Positions 39,915-53,000 of a stretch of 64,000 nt of DNA are shown here, in pieces. Each line of letters begins with the position of its first letter. The first letter of the stretch is position 1. The notes under the pieces are model-generated. The model was not told the origin of the DNA. It did no database searches and was given only the letters and a program-made list of their open reading frames with translations. Source of the DNA: Auanema rhodensis (lineage: Eukaryota > Nematoda > Chromadorea > Rhabditida > Rhabditidae); NCBI GenBank assembly GCA_964057225.1, contig OZ059899.1, positions 17,058,501 to 17,122,500 of the forward strand, written 5' to 3'. A program made the translations under genes and the position numbers.

Positions 39915-41819
39915 AAAAATGATGCATTAGTGTATGTTGAGTTTCCATGTACACTCAACATTGCTTCCAAAAACATTTTGACAAAAATTTTTTCGAAAAA
40001 TTTCAAAATAATTTCGCAAAAAGTAAATGTTTTTAGATTCCTTTTTTTAAGGCAAAGACGATGGACAATGTTATTCAACGAAAAAATTAATTCTGCAGGG
40101 TGAAAATCGAGGATATAAGTGTGAACTTATATCAGTTGATATCTCGGTGCATTTTTAAGCTAGCGCAAATCTGATAACACAGATCGACGCAGCTTAAAAA
40201 TCCGCATCGAATGCACTATACTACATTGAGAAACGCTTAATACAAAAATTAGTTATGATCGTTTGAAAAATGATGCATTAGTGTATGTTGAGTTTCCATG
40301 TACACTCAACATTGCTTCCAAAAACATTTTGACAAAAATTTTTTCGAAAAATTTCAGAATATTTTAGCAAAAAATAGTTGTTTTTAGATTCCTTTTTTCA
40401 AGGCAAAGACGATGGACAATGTTATTCAACGAAAAAATTAATTCTGCAGGGTGAAAATCGAGGATATAAGTGTGAACTTATATCAGTTGATATCTCGGTG
40501 CATTTTTAAGCTAGCGCAAATCTGATAACACAAATCGACGCAGCTTAAAAATCCGCATCGAATGCACTATACAACATTAAGAAACGCTTAATACAAAAAT
40601 TAGTTATGATCGTTTGAAAAAAGACGCATTAGTGTATGTTGAGTTTCCATGTACACTCAACATTGCTTCCAAAAACATTTTGACAAAAATTTTTTCGAAA
40701 AATTTCAAAATAATTTCGCAAAAAGTAAATGTTTTTAGATTCCTTTTTTTAAGGCAAAGACGATGGACAATGTTATTCAACGAAAAAATTAATTCTGCAG
40801 GGTGAAAATCGAGGATATAAGTGTGAACTTATATCAGTTGATATCTCGGTGCATTTTTAAGCTAGCGCAAATCTGATAACACAGATCGACGCAGCTTAAA
40901 AATCCGCATCGAATGCACTATACAACATTGAGAAACGCTTGATACAAAAATTAGTTATGATCGTTTGAAAAATGATGCATTAGTGTATGTTGAGTTTCCA
41001 TGTACACTCAACATTGCTTCCAAAAACATTTTTACAAAAATTTTTCCGAAAAATTTCGAAATAATTTCGCAAAAAGTAGATGTTTTTAGATTCCTTTTTT
41101 CAAGGCAAAGACGATGGACATTGTTATTCAACGAAAAAATTGATTCTGCAGGGTGAAAATCGAGGATATAAGTGTGAACTTATATCAGTTGATATCTCGG
41201 TGCATTTTTAAGCTAGCGCAAATCTGATAACACAGATCGACGCAGCTTAAAAATCCGCATCGAATGCACTATACAACATTGAGAAACGCTCAACACAAAA
41301 ATTAGTTATGATCGTTTGAAAAATGATGCATTAGTGTATGTTGAGTTTCCATGTACACTCAACATTGCTTCCAAAAACATTTTTACAAAAATTTTTCCGA
41401 AAAATTTCGAAATAATTTCGCAAAAAGTAGATGTTTTTAGATTCCTTTTTTCAAGGCAAAGACGATGGACATTGTTATTCAACGAAAAAATTAATTCTGC
41501 AGGGTGAAAATCGAGGATATAAGTGTGAACTTATATCAGTTGATATCTCGGTGCATTTTTAAGCTAGCGCAAATCTGATAACACAGATCGACGCAGCTTA
41601 AAAATCCGCATCGAATGCACTATACTTCATTGAGAAACGCTTGATACAAAAATTAGTTATGATCGTTTGAAAAAAGATGCATTAGTGTATGTTGAGTTTC
41701 CATGTACACTCAACATTGCTTCCAAAAACATTTTGACAAAAATTTTTTCGAAAAATTTCAGAATATTTTAGCAAAAAATAGTTGTTTTTAGATTCCTTTT
41801 TTCAAGGCAAAGACGATGG
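39915..41819 (+). repeat. Spacer monomers between the duplicated arms
   Basis: About 5.4 monomers (A at 39912, B at 40263, A at 40614, D at 40965 and 41316, first part of B at 41667). They complete the 24-monomer period but have no counterpart after 48338. The D monomers are found only here. Confidence 0.75.
40965..41666 (+). repeat. Type D monomer pair, divergent
   Basis: Two adjacent type C-like monomers share changes seen nowhere else in the window: TTTCGAAATAATTTC instead of TTTCAAAATAATTTC, and GGACATTGTTA instead of GGACAATGTTA. The first also has AAATTGATTC near its PstI site. The flanking joints are odd too: CGCTTGATAC at about 40936, CGCTCAACAC before 41316 and CTTCATTGAG with CGCTTGATAC just before 41667. 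This is the most divergent stretch seen in the window and lies between the two arms of the 8,424-bp-offset duplication. Confidence 0.85.
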
Positions 41820-44800
41820 ACAATGTTATTCAACGAAAAAATTAATTCTGCAGGGTGAAAATCGAGGATATAAGTGTGAACTTATATCAGTTGATATCTC
41901 GGTGCATTTTTAAGCTAGCGCAAATCTGATAACACAGATCGACGCAGCTTAAAAATCCGCATCGAATGCACTATACTACATTGAGAAACGCTTAATACAA
42001 AAATTAGTTATGATCGTTTGAAAAATGATGCATTAGTGTATGTTGAGTTTCCATGTACACTCAACATTGCTTCCAAAAACATTTTGACAAAAATTTTTTC
42101 GAAAAATTTCAGAATATTTTAGCAAAAAATAGTTGTTTTTAGATTCCTTTTTTCAAGGCAAAGACGATGGACAATGTTATTCAACGAAAAAATTAATTCT
42201 GCAGGGTGAAAATCGAGGATATAAGTGTGAACTTATATCAGTTGATATCTCGGTGCATTTTTAAGCTAGCGCAAATCTGATAACACAAATCGACGCAGCT
42301 TAAAAATCCGCATCGAATGCACTATACAACATTAAGAAACGCTTAATACAAAAATTAGTTATGATCGTTTGAAAAAAGACGCATTAGTGTATGTTGAGTT
42401 TCCATGTACACTCAACATTGCTTCCAAAAACATTTTGACAAAAATTTTTTCGAAAAATTTCAAAATAATTTCGCAAAAAGTAAATGTTTTTAGATTCCTT
42501 TTTTTAAGGCAAAGACGATGGACAATGTTATTCAACGAAAAAATTAATTCTGCAGGGTGAAAATCGAGGATATAAGTGTGAACTTATATCAGTTGATATC
42601 TCGGTGCATTTTTAAGCTAGCGCAAATCTGATAACACAGATCGACGCAGCTTAAAAATCCGCATCGATTGCACTATACAACATTGAGAAACGCTTAATAC
42701 AAAAATTAGTTATGATCGTTTGAAAAAAGATGCATTAGTGTATGTTGAGTTTCCATGTACACTCAACATTGCTTCCAAAAACATTTTGACAAAAATTTTT
42801 TCGAAAAATTTCAAAATAATTTCGCAAAAAGTAAATGTTTTTAGATTCCTTTTTTTAAGGCAAAGACGATGGACAATGTTATTCAACGAAAAAATTAATT
42901 CTGCAGGGTGAAAATCGAGGATATAAGTGTGAACTTATATCAGTTGATATCTCGGTGCATTTTTGAGCTAGCGCAAATCTGATAACACAGATCGACGCAG
43001 CTTAAAAATTCGCATCGAATGCACTATACAACATTGAGAAACGCTTAATACAAAAATTAGTTATGATCGTTTGAAAAAAGACGCATTAGTGTATGTTGAG
43101 TTTCCATGTACACTCAACATTGCTTCCAAAAACATTTTTACAAAAATTTTTCCGAAAAATTTCAAAATAATTTCGCAAAAAGTAGATGTTTTTAGATTCC
43201 TTTTTTCAAGGCAAAGACGATGGACAATGTTATTCAACGAAAAAATTAATTCTGCAGGGTGAAAATCGAGGATATAAGTGTGAACTTATATCAGTTGATA
43301 TCTCGGTGCATTTTTGAGCTAGCGCAAATCTGATAACACAGATCGACGCAGCTTAAAAATTCGCATCGAATGCACTATACAACATTGAGAAACGCTTAAT
43401 ACAAAAATTAGTTATGATCGTTTGAAAAAAGACGCATTAGTGTATGTTGAGTTTCCATGTACACTCAACATTGCTTCCAAAAACATTTTGACAAAAATTT
43501 TTTCGAAAAATTTCAAAATAATTTCGCAAAAAGTAAATGTTTTTAGATTCCTTTTTTTAAGGCAAAGACGATGGACAATGTTATTCAACGAAAAAATTAA
43601 TTCTGCAGGGTGAAAATCGAGGATATAAGTGTGAACTTATATCAGTTAATATCTCGGTGCATTTTTAAGCTAGCGCAAATCTGATAACACAGATCGACGC
43701 AGCTTAAAAATCCGCATCGAATGCACTATACAACATTGAGAAACGCTTAATACAAAAATTAGTTATGATCGTTTGAAAAATGATGCATTGGTGTATGTTG
43801 AGTTTCCATGTACACTCAGCATTGCTTCCAAAAACATTTTGACAAAAATTTTTTCGAAAAATTTCAGAATATTTTAGCAAAAAATAGTTGTTTTTAGATT
43901 CCTTTTTTCAAGGCAAAGACGATGGACAATGTTATTCAACGAAAAAATTAATTCTGCAGGGTGAAAATCGAGGATATATGTGTGAACTTATATCAGTTGA
44001 TATCTCGGTGCATTTTTAAGCTAGCGCAAATCTGATAACACAGATCGACGCAGCTTAAAAATCCGCATCGAATGCACTATACAACATTGAGAAACGCTTA
44101 ATACAAAAATTAGTTATGATTGTTTGAAAAAAGACGCATTAGTGTATGTTGAGTTTCCATGTACACTCAACATTGCTTCCAAAAACATTTTGACAAAAAT
44201 TTTTTCGAAAAATTTCAAAATAATTTCGCAAAAAGTAAATGTTTTTAGATTCCTTTTTTTAAGGCAAAGACGATGGACAATGTTATTCAACGAAAAAATT
44301 AATTCTGCAGGGTGAAAATCGAGGATATAAGTGTGAACTTATATCAGTTGATATCTCGGTGCATTTTTAAGCTAGCGCAAATCTGATAACACAGATCGAC
44401 GCAGCTTAAAAATCCGCATCGAATGCACTATACTACATTGAGAAACGCTTAATACAAAAATTAGTTATGATCGTTTGAAAAATGATGCATTAGTGTATGT
44501 TGAGTTTCCATGTACACTCAACATTGCTTCCAAAAACATTTTGACAAAAATTTTTTCGAAAAATTTCAAAATAATTTCGCAAAAAGTAAATGTTTTTAGA
44601 TTCCTTTTTTTAAGGCAAAGACGATGGACAATGTTATTCAACGAAAAAATTAATTCTGCAGGGTGAAAATCGAGGATATAAGTGTGAACTTATATCAGTT
44701 GATATCTCGGTGCATTTTTAAGCTAGCGCAAATCTGATAACACAGATCGACGCAGCTTAAAAATCCGCATCGAATGCACTATACTACATTGAGAAACGCT

Positions 44801-47800
44801 TAATACAAAAATTAGTTATGATCGTTTGAAAAATGATGCATTAGTGTATGTTGAGTTTCCATGTACACTCAACATTGCTTCCAAAAACATTTTGACAAAA
44901 ATTTTTTCGAAAAATTTCAGAATATTTTAGCAAAAAATAGTTGTTTTTAGATTCCTTTTTTCAAGGCAAAGACGATGGACAATGTTATTCAACGAAAAAA
45001 TTAATTCTGCAGGGTGAAAATCGAGGATATAAGTGTGAACTTATATCAGTTGATATCTCGGTGCATTTTTAAGCTAGCGCAAATCTGATAACACAAATCG
45101 ACGCAGCTTAAAAATCCGCATCGAATGCACTATACAACATTAAGAAACGCTTAATACAAAAATTAGTTATGATCGTTTGAAAAAAGACGCATTAGTGTAT
45201 GTTGAGTTTCCATGTACACTCAACATTGCTTCCAAAAACATTTTGACAAAAATTTTTTCGAAAAATTTCAAAATAATTTCGCAAAAAGTAAATGTTTTTA
45301 GATTCCTTTTTTTAAGGCAAAGACGATGGACAATGTTATTCAACGAAAAAATTAATTCTGCAGGGTGAAAATCGAGGATATAAGTGTGAACTTATATCAG
45401 TTGATATCTCGGTGCATTTTTAAGCTAGCGCAAATCTGATAACACAGATCGACGCAGCTTAAAAATCCGCATCGATTGCACTATACAACATTGAGAAACG
45501 CTTAATACAAAAATTAGTTATGATCGTTTGAAAAAAGATGCATTAGTGTATGTTGAGTTTCCATGTACACTCAACATTGCTTCCAAAAACATTTTGACAA
45601 AAATTTTTTCGAAAAATTTCAAAATAATTTCGCAAAAAGTAAATGTTTTTAGATTCCTTTTTTTAAGGCAAAGACGATGGACAATGTTATTCAACGAAAA
45701 AATTAATTCTGCAGGGTGAAAATCGAGGATATAAGTGTGAACTTATATCAGTTGATATCTCGGTGCATTTTTAAGCTAGCGCAAATCTGATAACACAGAT
45801 CGACGCAGCTTAAAAATTCGCATCGAATGCACTATACAACATTGAGAAACGCTTAATACAAAAATTAGTTATGATCGTTTGAAAAAAGACGCATTAGTGT
45901 ATGTTGAGTTTCCATGTACACTCAACATTGCTTCCAAAAACATTTTGACAAAAATTTTTTCGAAAAATTTCAAAATAATTTCGCAAAAAGTAAATGTTTT
46001 TAGATTCCTTTTTTTAAGGCAAAGACGATGGACAATGTTATTCAACGAAAAAATTAATTCTGCAGGGTGAAAATCGAGGATATAAGTGTGAACTTATATC
46101 AGTTGATATCTCGGTGCATTTTTGAGCTAGCGCAAATCTGATAACACAGATCGACGCAGCTTAAAAATTCGCATCGAATGCACTATACAACATTGAGAAA
46201 CGCTTAATACAAAAATTAGTTATGATCGTTTGAAAAAAGACGCATTAGTGTATGTTGAGTTTCCATGTACACTCAACATTGCTTCCAAAAACATTTTTAC
46301 AAAAATTTTTCCGAAAAATTTCAAAATAATTTCGCAAAAAGTAGATGTTTTTAGATTCCTTTTTTCAAGGCAAAGACGATGGACAATGTTATTCAACGAA
46401 AAAATTAATTCTGCAGGGTGAAAATCGAGGATATAAGTGTGAACTTATATCAGTTGATATCTCGGTGCATTTTTGAGCTAGCGCAAATCTGATAACACAG
46501 ATCGACGCAGCTTAAAAATTCGCATCGAATGCACTATACAACATTGAGAAACGCTTAATACAAAAATTAGTTATGATCGTTTGAAAAAAGACGCATTAGT
46601 GTATGTTGAGTTTCCATGTACACTCAACATTGCTTCCAAAAACATTTTGACAAAAATTTTTTCGAAAAATTTCAAAATAATTTCGCAAAAAGTAAATGTT
46701 TTTAGATTCCTTTTTTTAAGGCAAAGACGATGGACAATGTTATTCAACGAAAAAATTAATTCTGCAGGGTGAAAATCGAGGATATAAGTGTGAACTTATA
46801 TCAGTTAATATCTCGGTGCATTTTTAAGCTAGCGCAAATCTGATAACACAGATCGACGCAGCTTAAAAATCCGCATCGAATGCACTATACAACATTGAGA
46901 AACGCTTAATACAAAAATTAGTTATGATCGTTTGAAAAATGATGCATTAGTGTATGTTGAGTTTCCATGTACACTCAACATTGCTTCCAAAAACATTTTG
47001 ACAAAAATTTTTTCGAAAAATTTCAGAATATTTTAGCAAAAAATAGTTGTTTTTAGATTCCTTTTTTCAAGGCAAAGACGATGGACAATGTTATTCAACG
47101 AAAAAATTAATTCTGCAGGGTGAAAATCGAGGATATAAGTGTGAACTTATATCAGTTGATATCTCGGTGCATTTTTAAGCTAGCGCAAATCTGATAACAC
47201 AGATCGACGCAGCTTAAAAATCCGCATCGAATGCACTATACAACATTGAGAAACGCTTAATACAAAAATTAGTTATGATCGTTTGAAAAAAGACGCATTA
47301 GTGTATGTTGAGTTTCCATGTACACTCAACATTGCTTCCAAAAACATTTTGACAAAAATTTTTTCGAAAAATTTCAAAATAATTTCGCAAAAAGTAAATG
47401 TTTTTAGATTCCTTTTTTTAAGGCAAAGACGATGGACAATGTTATTCAACGAAAAAATTAATTCTGCAGGGTGAAAATCGAGGATATAAGTGTGAACTTA
47501 TATCAGTTGATATCTCGGTGAATTTTTAAGCTAGCGCAAATCTGATAAAACAGATCGACGCAGCTTAAAAATCCGCATCGAATGCACTATACAACATTGA
47601 GAAACGCTTAATACAAAAATTAGTTATGATCGTTTGAAAAAAGACGCATTAGTGTATGTTGAGTTTCCATGTACACTCAACATTGCTTCCAAAAACATTT
47701 TGACAAAAATTTTTTCGAAAATTTTCAAAATAATTTCGCAAAAAGTAAATGTTTTTAGATTCCTTTTTTTAAGGCAAAGACGATGGACAATGTTATTCAA

Positions 47801-48338
47801 CGAAAAAATTAATTCTGCAGGGTGAAAATCGAGGATATAAGTGTGAACTTATATCAGTTGATATCTCGGTGCATTTTTAAGCTAGCGCAAATCTGATAAC
47901 ACAGATCGACGCAGCTTAAAAATCCGCATCGAATGCACTATACAACATTGAGAAACGCTTAATACAAAAATTAGTTATGATCGTTTGAAAAATGATGCAT
48001 TAGTGTATGTTGAGTTTCCATGTACACTCAACATTGCTTCCAAAAACATTTTGACAAAAATTTTTTCGAAAAATTTCAGAATATTTTAGCAAAAAATAGT
48101 TGTTTTTAGATTCCTTTTTTCAAGGCAAAGACGATGGATAATGTTATTCAACGAAAAAATTAATTCTGCAGGGTGAAAATCGAGGATATAAGTGTGAACT
48201 TATATCAGTTGATATCTCGGTGCATTTTTAAGCTAGCGCAAATCTGATAACACAGATCGACGCAGCTTAAAAATCCGCATCGAATGCACTATAAAACATT
48301 GAGAAACGCTTAATACAAAAATTAGTTATGATCGTTTG
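41820..48338 (+). repeat. Right arm of the about 6.5-kb duplication
   Basis: Counterpart of 33396-39914 with the same series of monomer types, including the CATCGATTGC marker (about 42662 and 45470). Only three differences from the left arm were noticed: GCATTGGTG (g at 43790), CACTCAGCAT (g at 43819) and GATTGTTTG (t at 44121). That would be about 99.95% identity if no others were missed, far above the similarity between monomers within an arm, so the duplication is recent. Confidence 0.85.
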
Positions 48339-50090
48339 AAAAAAGACGCATTAGTGTATGTTGAGTTTCCATGTACACTCAACATTGCTTCCAAAAACAT
48401 TTTGACAAAAATTTTTTCGAAAAATTTCAAAATAATTTCGCAAAAAGTAAATGTTTTTAGATTCCTTTTTTTAAGGCAAAGACGATGGACAATGTTATTC
48501 AACGAAAAAATTAATTCTGCAGGGTGAAAATCGAGGATATAAGTGTGAACTTATATCAGTTGATATCTCGGTGCATTTTTAAGCTAGCGCAAATCTGATA
48601 ACACAGATCGACGCAGCTTAAAAATCCGCATCGAATGCACTATACAACATTGAGAAACGCTTAATACAAAAATTAGTTATGATCGTTTGAAAAAAGATGC
48701 ATTAGTGTATGTTGAGTTTCCATGTACACTCAACATTGCTTCCAAAAACATTTTGACAAAAATTTTTTCGAAAAATTTCAAAATAATTTCGCAAAAAGTA
48801 AATGTTTTTAGATTCCTTTTTTTAAGGCAAAGACGATGGACAATGTTATTCAACGAAAAAATTAATTCTGCAGGGTGAAAATCGAGGATATAAGTGTGCA
48901 CTTATATCAGTTGATATCTCGGTGCATTTTTAAGCTAGCGCAAATCTGATAACACAGATCGACGCAGCTTAAAAATTCGCATCGAATGCACTATACAACA
49001 TTGAGAAACGCTTAATACAAAAATTAGTTATGATCGTTTGAAAAAAGACGCATTAGTGTATGTTGAGTTTCCATGTACACTCAACATTGCTTCCAAAAAC
49101 ATTTTTACAAAAATTTTTCCGAAAAATTTCAAAATAATTTCGCAAAAAGTAAATGTTTTTAGATTCCTTTTTTTAAGGCAAAGACGATGGACAATGTTAT
49201 TCAACGAAAAAATTAATTCTGCAGGGTGAAAATCGAGGATATAAGTGTGAACTTATATCAGTTGATATCTCGGTGCATTTTTAAGCTAGCGCAAATCTGA
49301 TAACACAGATCGACGCAGCTTAAAAATTCGCATCGAATGCACTATACAACATTGAGAAACGCTTAATACAAAAATTAGTTATGATCGTTTGAAAAAAGAC
49401 GCATTAGTGTATGTTGAGTTTCCATGTACACTCAACATTGCTTCCAAAAACATTTTGACAAAAATTTTTTCGAAAAATTTCAGAATATTATAGCAAAAAA
49501 TAATTGTTTTTAGATTCCTTTTTTTAAGGCAAAGACGATGGACAATGTTATTCAACGAAAAAATTAATTCTGCAGGGTGAAAATCGAGGATATAAGTGTG
49601 AACTTATATCAGTTGATATCTCGGTGCATTTTTAAGCTAGCGCAAATCTGATAACACAGATCGACGCAGCTTAAAAATTCGCATCGAATGCACTATACAA
49701 CATTGAGAAACGCTTAATACAAAAATTAGTTATGATCGTTTGAAAAAAGACGCATTAGTGTATGTTGAGTTTCCATGTACACTCAACATTGCTTCCAAAA
49801 ACATTTTGACAAAAATTTTTTCGAAAAATTTCAAAATAATTTCGCAAAAAGTAAATGTTTTTAGATTCCTTTTTTTAAGGCAAAGACGATGGACAATGTT
49901 ATTCAACGAAAAAATTAATTCTGCAGGGTGAAAATCGAGGATATAAGTGTGAACTTATATCAGTTGATATCTCGGTGCATTTTTAAGCTAGCGCAAATCT
50001 GATAACACAGATCGACGCAGCTTAAAAATTCGCATCGAATGCACTATACAACATTGAGAAACGCTTAATACAAAAATTAGTTATGATCGT
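48339..50090 (+). repeat. Transition block with mosaic monomers
   Basis: Monomers start at 48336, 48687 (A), 49038 (C in its left half, A in its right half), 49389 (B core with variant ATTATAGC and AATAATTG but the A-type T7 run) and 49740 (A). A single change (GTGTGCACTT at about 48894) creates a GTG codon on the minus strand and hence a 74-codon antisense open frame at 48677-48901. That frame is not a gene: the same antisense stretch is open in ordinary monomers without the start. Confidence 0.8.
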
Positions 50091-53000
50091 TTGAAAAAAG
50101 ACGCATTAGTGTATGTTGAGTTTCCATGTACACTCAACATTGCTTCCAAAAACATTTTTACAAAAATTTTTCCGAAAAATTTCAAAATAATTTCGCAAAA
50201 AGTAGATGTTTTTAGATTCCTTTTTTCAAAGCAAAGACGATGGACAATGTTATTCAACGGAAAAATTAATTCTGCAGGGTGAAAATCGAGGATATAAGTG
50301 TGAACTTATATCAGTTGATATCTCGGTGCATTTTTAAGCTAGCGCAAATCTGATAACACAGATCGACGCAGCTTAAAAATCCGCATCGAATGCACTATAC
50401 AACATTGAGAAACGCTGAATACAAAAATTAGTTATGATCGTTTGAAAAAAGATGCATTAGTGTATGTTGAGTTTCCATGTACACTCAACATTGCTTCCAA
50501 AAACATTTTTACAAAAATTTTTCCGAAAAATTTCAAAAAAATTTCGCAAAAAGTAGATGTTTTTAGATTCCTGTTTTCAAGGCAAAGACGATGGACAATG
50601 TTATTCAACGGAAAAATTAATTCTGCAGGGTGAAAATCGAGGATATAAGTGTGAACTTATATCAGTTGATATCTCGGTGCATTTTTAAGCTAGCGCAAAT
50701 CTGATAAAACAGATCGACGCAGCTTAAAAATCCGCATCGAATGCACTGTACAACATTGAGAAACGCTTAATACAAAAATTAGTTATGATCGTTTGAAAAA
50801 AGATGCATTAGTGTATGTTGAGTTTCCATGTACACTCAACATTGCTTCCAAAAACATTTTGACAAAAATTTTTTCGAAAAATTTCAAAATAATTTCGCAA
50901 AAAGTAAATGTTTTTAGATTCCTTTTTTTAAGGCAAAGACGATGGACAATGTTATTCAACGAAAAAATTAATTCTGCAGGGTGAAAATCGAGGATATAAG
51001 TGTGAACTTATATCAGTTGATATCTCGGTGCATTTTTAAGCTAGCGCAAATCTGATAACACAGATCGACGCAGCTTAAAAATTCGCATCGAATGCACTAT
51101 ACAACATTGAGAAACGCTTAATACAAAAATTAGTTATGATCGTTTGAAAAAAGACGCATTAGTGTATGTTGAGTTTCCATGTACACTCAACATTGCTTCC
51201 AAAAACATTTTGACAAAAATTTTTTCGAAAAATTTCAAAATAATTTCGCAAAAAGTAAATGTTTTTAGATTCCTTTTTTTAAGGCAAAGACGATGGACAA
51301 TGTTATTCAACGAAAAAATTAATTCTGCAGGGTGAAAATCGAGGATATAAGTGTGAACTTATATCAGTTGATATCTCGGTGCATTTTTGAGCTAGCGCAA
51401 ATCTGATAACACAGATCGACGCAGCTTAAAAATTCGCATCGAATGCACTATACAACATTGAGAAACGCTTAATACAAAAATTAGTTATGATCGTTTGAAA
51501 AAAGACGCATTAGTGTATGTTGAGTTTCCATGTACACTCAACATTGCTTCCAAAAACATTTTTACAAAAATTTTTCCGAAAAATTTCAAAATAATTTCGC
51601 AAAAAGTAGATGTTTTTAGATTCCTTTTTTCAAGGCAAAGACGATGGACAATGTTATTCAACGAAAAAATTAATTCTGCAGGGTGAAAATCGAGGATATA
51701 AGTGTGAACTTATATCAGTTGATATCTCGGTGCATTTTTGAGCTAGCGCAAATCTGATAACACAGATCGACGCAGCTTAAAAATTCGCATCGAATGCACT
51801 ATACAACATTGAGAAACGCTTAATACAAAAATTAGTTATGATCGTTTGAAAAAAGACGCATTAGTGTATGTTGAGTTTCCATGTACACTCAACATTGCTT
51901 CCAAAAACATTTTTACAAAAATTTTTCCGAAAAATTTCAAAATAATTTCGCAAAAAGTAGATGTTTTTAGATTCCTTTTTTCAAGGCAAAGACGATGGAC
52001 AATGTTATTCAACGAAAAAATTAATTCTGCAGGGTGAAAATCGAGGATATAAGTGTGAACTTATATCAGTTGATATCTCGGTGCATTTTTGAGCTAGCGC
52101 AAATCTGATAACACAGATCGACGCAGCTTAAAAATTCGCATCGAATGCACTATACAACATTGAGAAACGCTTAATACAAAAATTAGTTATGATCGTTTGA
52201 AAAAAGACGCATTAGTGTATGTTGAGTTTCCATGTACACTCAACATTGCTTCCAAAAACATTTTTACAAAAATTTTTCCGAAAAATTTCAAAATAATTTC
52301 GCGAAAAGTAGATGTTTTTAGATTCCTTTTTTCAAAGCAAAGACGATGGACAATGTTATTCAACGGAAAAATTAATTCTGCAGGGTGAAAATCGAGGATA
52401 TAAGTGTGAACTTATATCAGTTGATATCTCGGTGCATTTTTAAGCTAGCGCAAATCTGATAACACAGATCGACGCAGCTTAAAAATCCGCATCGAATGCA
52501 CTATACAACATTGAGAAACGCTTAATACAAAAATTAGTTATGATCGTTTGAAAAAAGATGCATTAGTGTATGTTGAGTTTCCATGTACACTCAACATTGC
52601 TTCCAAAAACATTTTTACAAAAATTTTTCCGAAAAATTTCAAAAAAATTTCGCAAAAAGTAGATGTTTTTAGATTCCTTTTTTCAAGGCAAAGACGATGG
52701 ACAATGTTATTCAACGGAAAAATTAATTCTGCAGGGTGAAAATCGAGGATATAAGTGTGAACTTATATCAGTTGATATCTCGGTGCATTTTTAAGCTAGC
52801 GCAAATCTGATAAAACAGATCGACGCAGCTTAAAAATCCGCATCGAATGCACTGTACAACATTGAGAAACGCTTAATACAAAAATTAGTTATGATCGTTT
52901 GAAAAAAGATGCATTAGTGTATGTTGAGTTTCCATGTACACTCAACATTGCTTCCAAAAACATTTTGACAAAACTTTTTTCGAAAAATTTCAAAATAATT

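Noticed and set aside
48677-48901. Minus-strand reading frame of 74 codons
   Set aside because: One substitution (GTGTGCACTT) creates a GTG start. The rest of the frame is open in ordinary monomers as well. It exists in a single monomer of 182 and has no family resemblance.
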